Origin: Bacteroidota bacterium
Lineage (GTDB): Bacteria; Bacteroidota; Bacteroidia; 2-12-FULL-35-15
Direction of reading: 5' to 3'
Assembly: GCA_005772895.1 (NCBI GenBank)
Contig: SXIH01000029.1
Location: forward strand, 1-54,378
DNA length: 54,378 bases
Position 1 is the first letter of the stretch. Every line of letters starts with the position of its first letter. Positions 53,419 to 54,378 of this stretch are shown here, piece by piece. A program made the translations under genes and the position numbers. The notes beneath the pieces are model-generated. The model had not been told where the DNA came from and did not search any database. It saw nothing but the letters and a program-made list of their open reading frames with translations.

Positions 53419-54294
53419 TTACTTTGTTAATCTCTCAAGTACTAATTTGATTAATTTCTCTACAGCAGCATGGTAATTTTTGCTGTATTCCTTAGCAACA
53501 CGATTGGCTATAATAGCACAAACAGTGCAGGTTTGGTGACCAAGCAGAGCTCCTAAGCCATATAAAGCAGAGGTCTCCATTTCGAAGTTTGTTATACGGT
53601 TTTCCCCTGATTTGAAATCGGTCAATTGTTGATTAAAATCCTCTACCCATGGTGTTAATCGCAATTTTCGGCCTTGTGGTCCATAAAACCCTGGTGCGGT
53701 GGCAGTTATACCTTTTGTTAGGTCGAAACCTATTTGGTTTATTAGCTTTTCGGAACCTTTAACAGCATAGGGATAAGGTAAGTTTTTATCCCAATTGGTT
53801 TGTTTTATAAATGCTTCGGAAATAGCATTGTCATTCACTTTAGGTAATTCCAGGTAATAATTTAATAAGCCATCAAATCCCAATCCGTAGGACGATACTA
53901 CAAAACTATCTACAGGAATATCTTTTTGCAAAGCTCCGGATGTTCCAATTCTGACTATGTTCAGGCTGGTATGTTCTTTTTTGATAGTTCTTGTTTTTAA
54001 ATCAATATTTACGGCTGCATCCAGTTCATTTACTAGGATATCAATATTATCAGTTCCAATACCTGATGATAAAACCATTACACGTTTTCCATTATATGTA
54101 CCTGAATGAGTCACAAACTCGCGATTTTGAATTTTAAAGTCAATTGTATCGAAGAAAGCTGAAACCGTTTCTACTCTTCCTTGATCCCCAACAATAATAA
54201 TATTTTCAGCTATGTTCTCCGGTGAAAGCTGCAAATGGTAAACACTTCCGTTCGGGTTAAGTATCAGTTCTGTTTCTGCAATGATTTTCGTCAT
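53419..54294 (-). CDS. nucleoside phosphorylase (PNP/UDP family)
   Basis: 291 residues. Phosphorolysis of a nucleoside to base and ribose-1-phosphate in salvage. Motifs: IIIVGDQGRVETVSAFF, the GTYNGKRVMVLSSGIGTDNIDILVNELDAAV strand-loop that binds phosphate, VRIGTSGALQKDIPVDSFVVSS, and ITNFEMETSALYGLGALLGH, the MET-type substrate motif. Substrate (uridine or purine) is not certain; the layout is closer to uridine phosphorylase. A -7-like CAAAAGTA (TACTTTTG on minus) lies at 54369-54376, 75 bases before the start. Confidence 0.9.
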   Translation of the reverse strand: MTKIIAETELILNPNGSVYHLQLSPENIAENIIIVGDQGRVETVSAFFDTIDFKIQNREFVTHSGTYNGKRVMVLSSGIGTDNIDILVNELDAAVNIDLKTRTIKKEHTSLNIVRIGTSGALQKDIPVDSFVVSSYGLGFDGLLNYYLELPKVNDNAISEAFIKQTNWDKNLPYPYAVKGSEKLINQIGFDLTKGITATAPGFYGPQGRKLRLTPWVEDFNQQLTDFKSGENRITNFEMETSALYGLGALLGHQTCTVCAIIANRVAKEYSKNYHAAVEKLIKLVLERLTK

Positions 54295-54368
54295 GTTAGT
54301 ATGCTTAAAAAAGGTGAATGTATATTTGTTAAATAGGTTTATAATTGTTTAATTTGTGAGACATACTT

Positions 54369-54376
54369 CAAAAGTA
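54369..54376 (-). promoter_or_regulatory. putative -7 box of the nucleoside phosphorylase gene
   Basis: On minus TACTTTTG, exact TAnnTTTG, 75 bases before the start. The -33 element would lie beyond the window. Confidence 0.35.
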
Positions 54377-54378
54377 TT

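Noticed and set aside
1-54378. tRNA or rRNA genes
   Set aside because: No cloverleaf with a TTCGA-type arm and CCA end, and no rRNA-like conserved stretch, was found in the gaps.

Overview
The window reads as a chromosome segment of an AT-rich member of the Bacteroidota, probably in or near the Flavobacteriales. Evidence: a type IX secretion C-terminal sorting domain, a DUF4199 gene beside a membrane-anchored LuxR-type regulator, TlpA-like periplasmic redoxins, -7 boxes of the form TAnnTTTG, weak Shine-Dalgarno signals, and ZapA followed by ribonuclease Y. I see no tRNA, rRNA, transposase, phage or CRISPR. No gap between genes exceeds about 210 bases.

Layout. 1-481 is the end of fabG. 635-6048 holds a VWA-type membrane protein and a coupled pair: a polytopic GT-C-like protein with a fascin-like beta-trefoil tail, and a methyltransferase-GT2 fusion. 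6182-7892 has ilvE convergent with a membrane J-domain protein. 7955-14994 is an envelope region with four thioredoxin-fold proteins (a redoxin, SCO1/SenC, a TlpA-like thioredoxin, a long TlpA-like lipid- or heme-type reductase), secreted unknowns and a T9SS cargo protein. 15167-18791 carries prfC, rplS and trmD, with a four-cysteine membrane protein on the opposite strand between rplS and trmD. 18852-20537 has DUF4199, the LuxR-type regulator and a lipoprotein. 20619-24814 is the biotin operon bioB-bioF-bioD-bioA. 25025-28618 has a YhhQ-type queuosine-precursor transporter, then an OmpA-domain protein, an alpha/beta hydrolase and an M23 peptidase on the minus strand. 28719-31085 has a coiled-coil protein, zapA, a candidate 6S-like RNA and rny.

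31160-52469 is one unbroken plus-strand run of 22 genes for a surface polysaccharide. It has a Wzm/Wzt ABC exporter, about ten glycosyltransferases including one GT10-like and one GT11-like fucosyltransferase, FdtA/FdtB-type amino-sugar enzymes, an O-antigen ligase/polymerase, a second aminotransferase and a PglC-like phosphoglycosyl transferase. Gene spacing is -8 to +33 bases, so it looks like one transcription unit. The glycan is inferred to be fucosylated, to contain a 3-amino-3,6-dideoxyhexose, and to be exported by the ABC route. The window closes with two housekeeping-type minus-strand genes, a SirB1-like protein and a nucleoside phosphorylase.

Several intergenic regions hold short palindromic or word-like repeats that recur across the window; the densest mosaic is at 24832-25020. 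The best candidates for something new are the beta-trefoil GT-C protein with its MT-GT2 partner, the double-fucosyltransferase ABC-exported glycan locus, the four-cysteine protein that splits trmD from rplS, and the structured RNA before rny.
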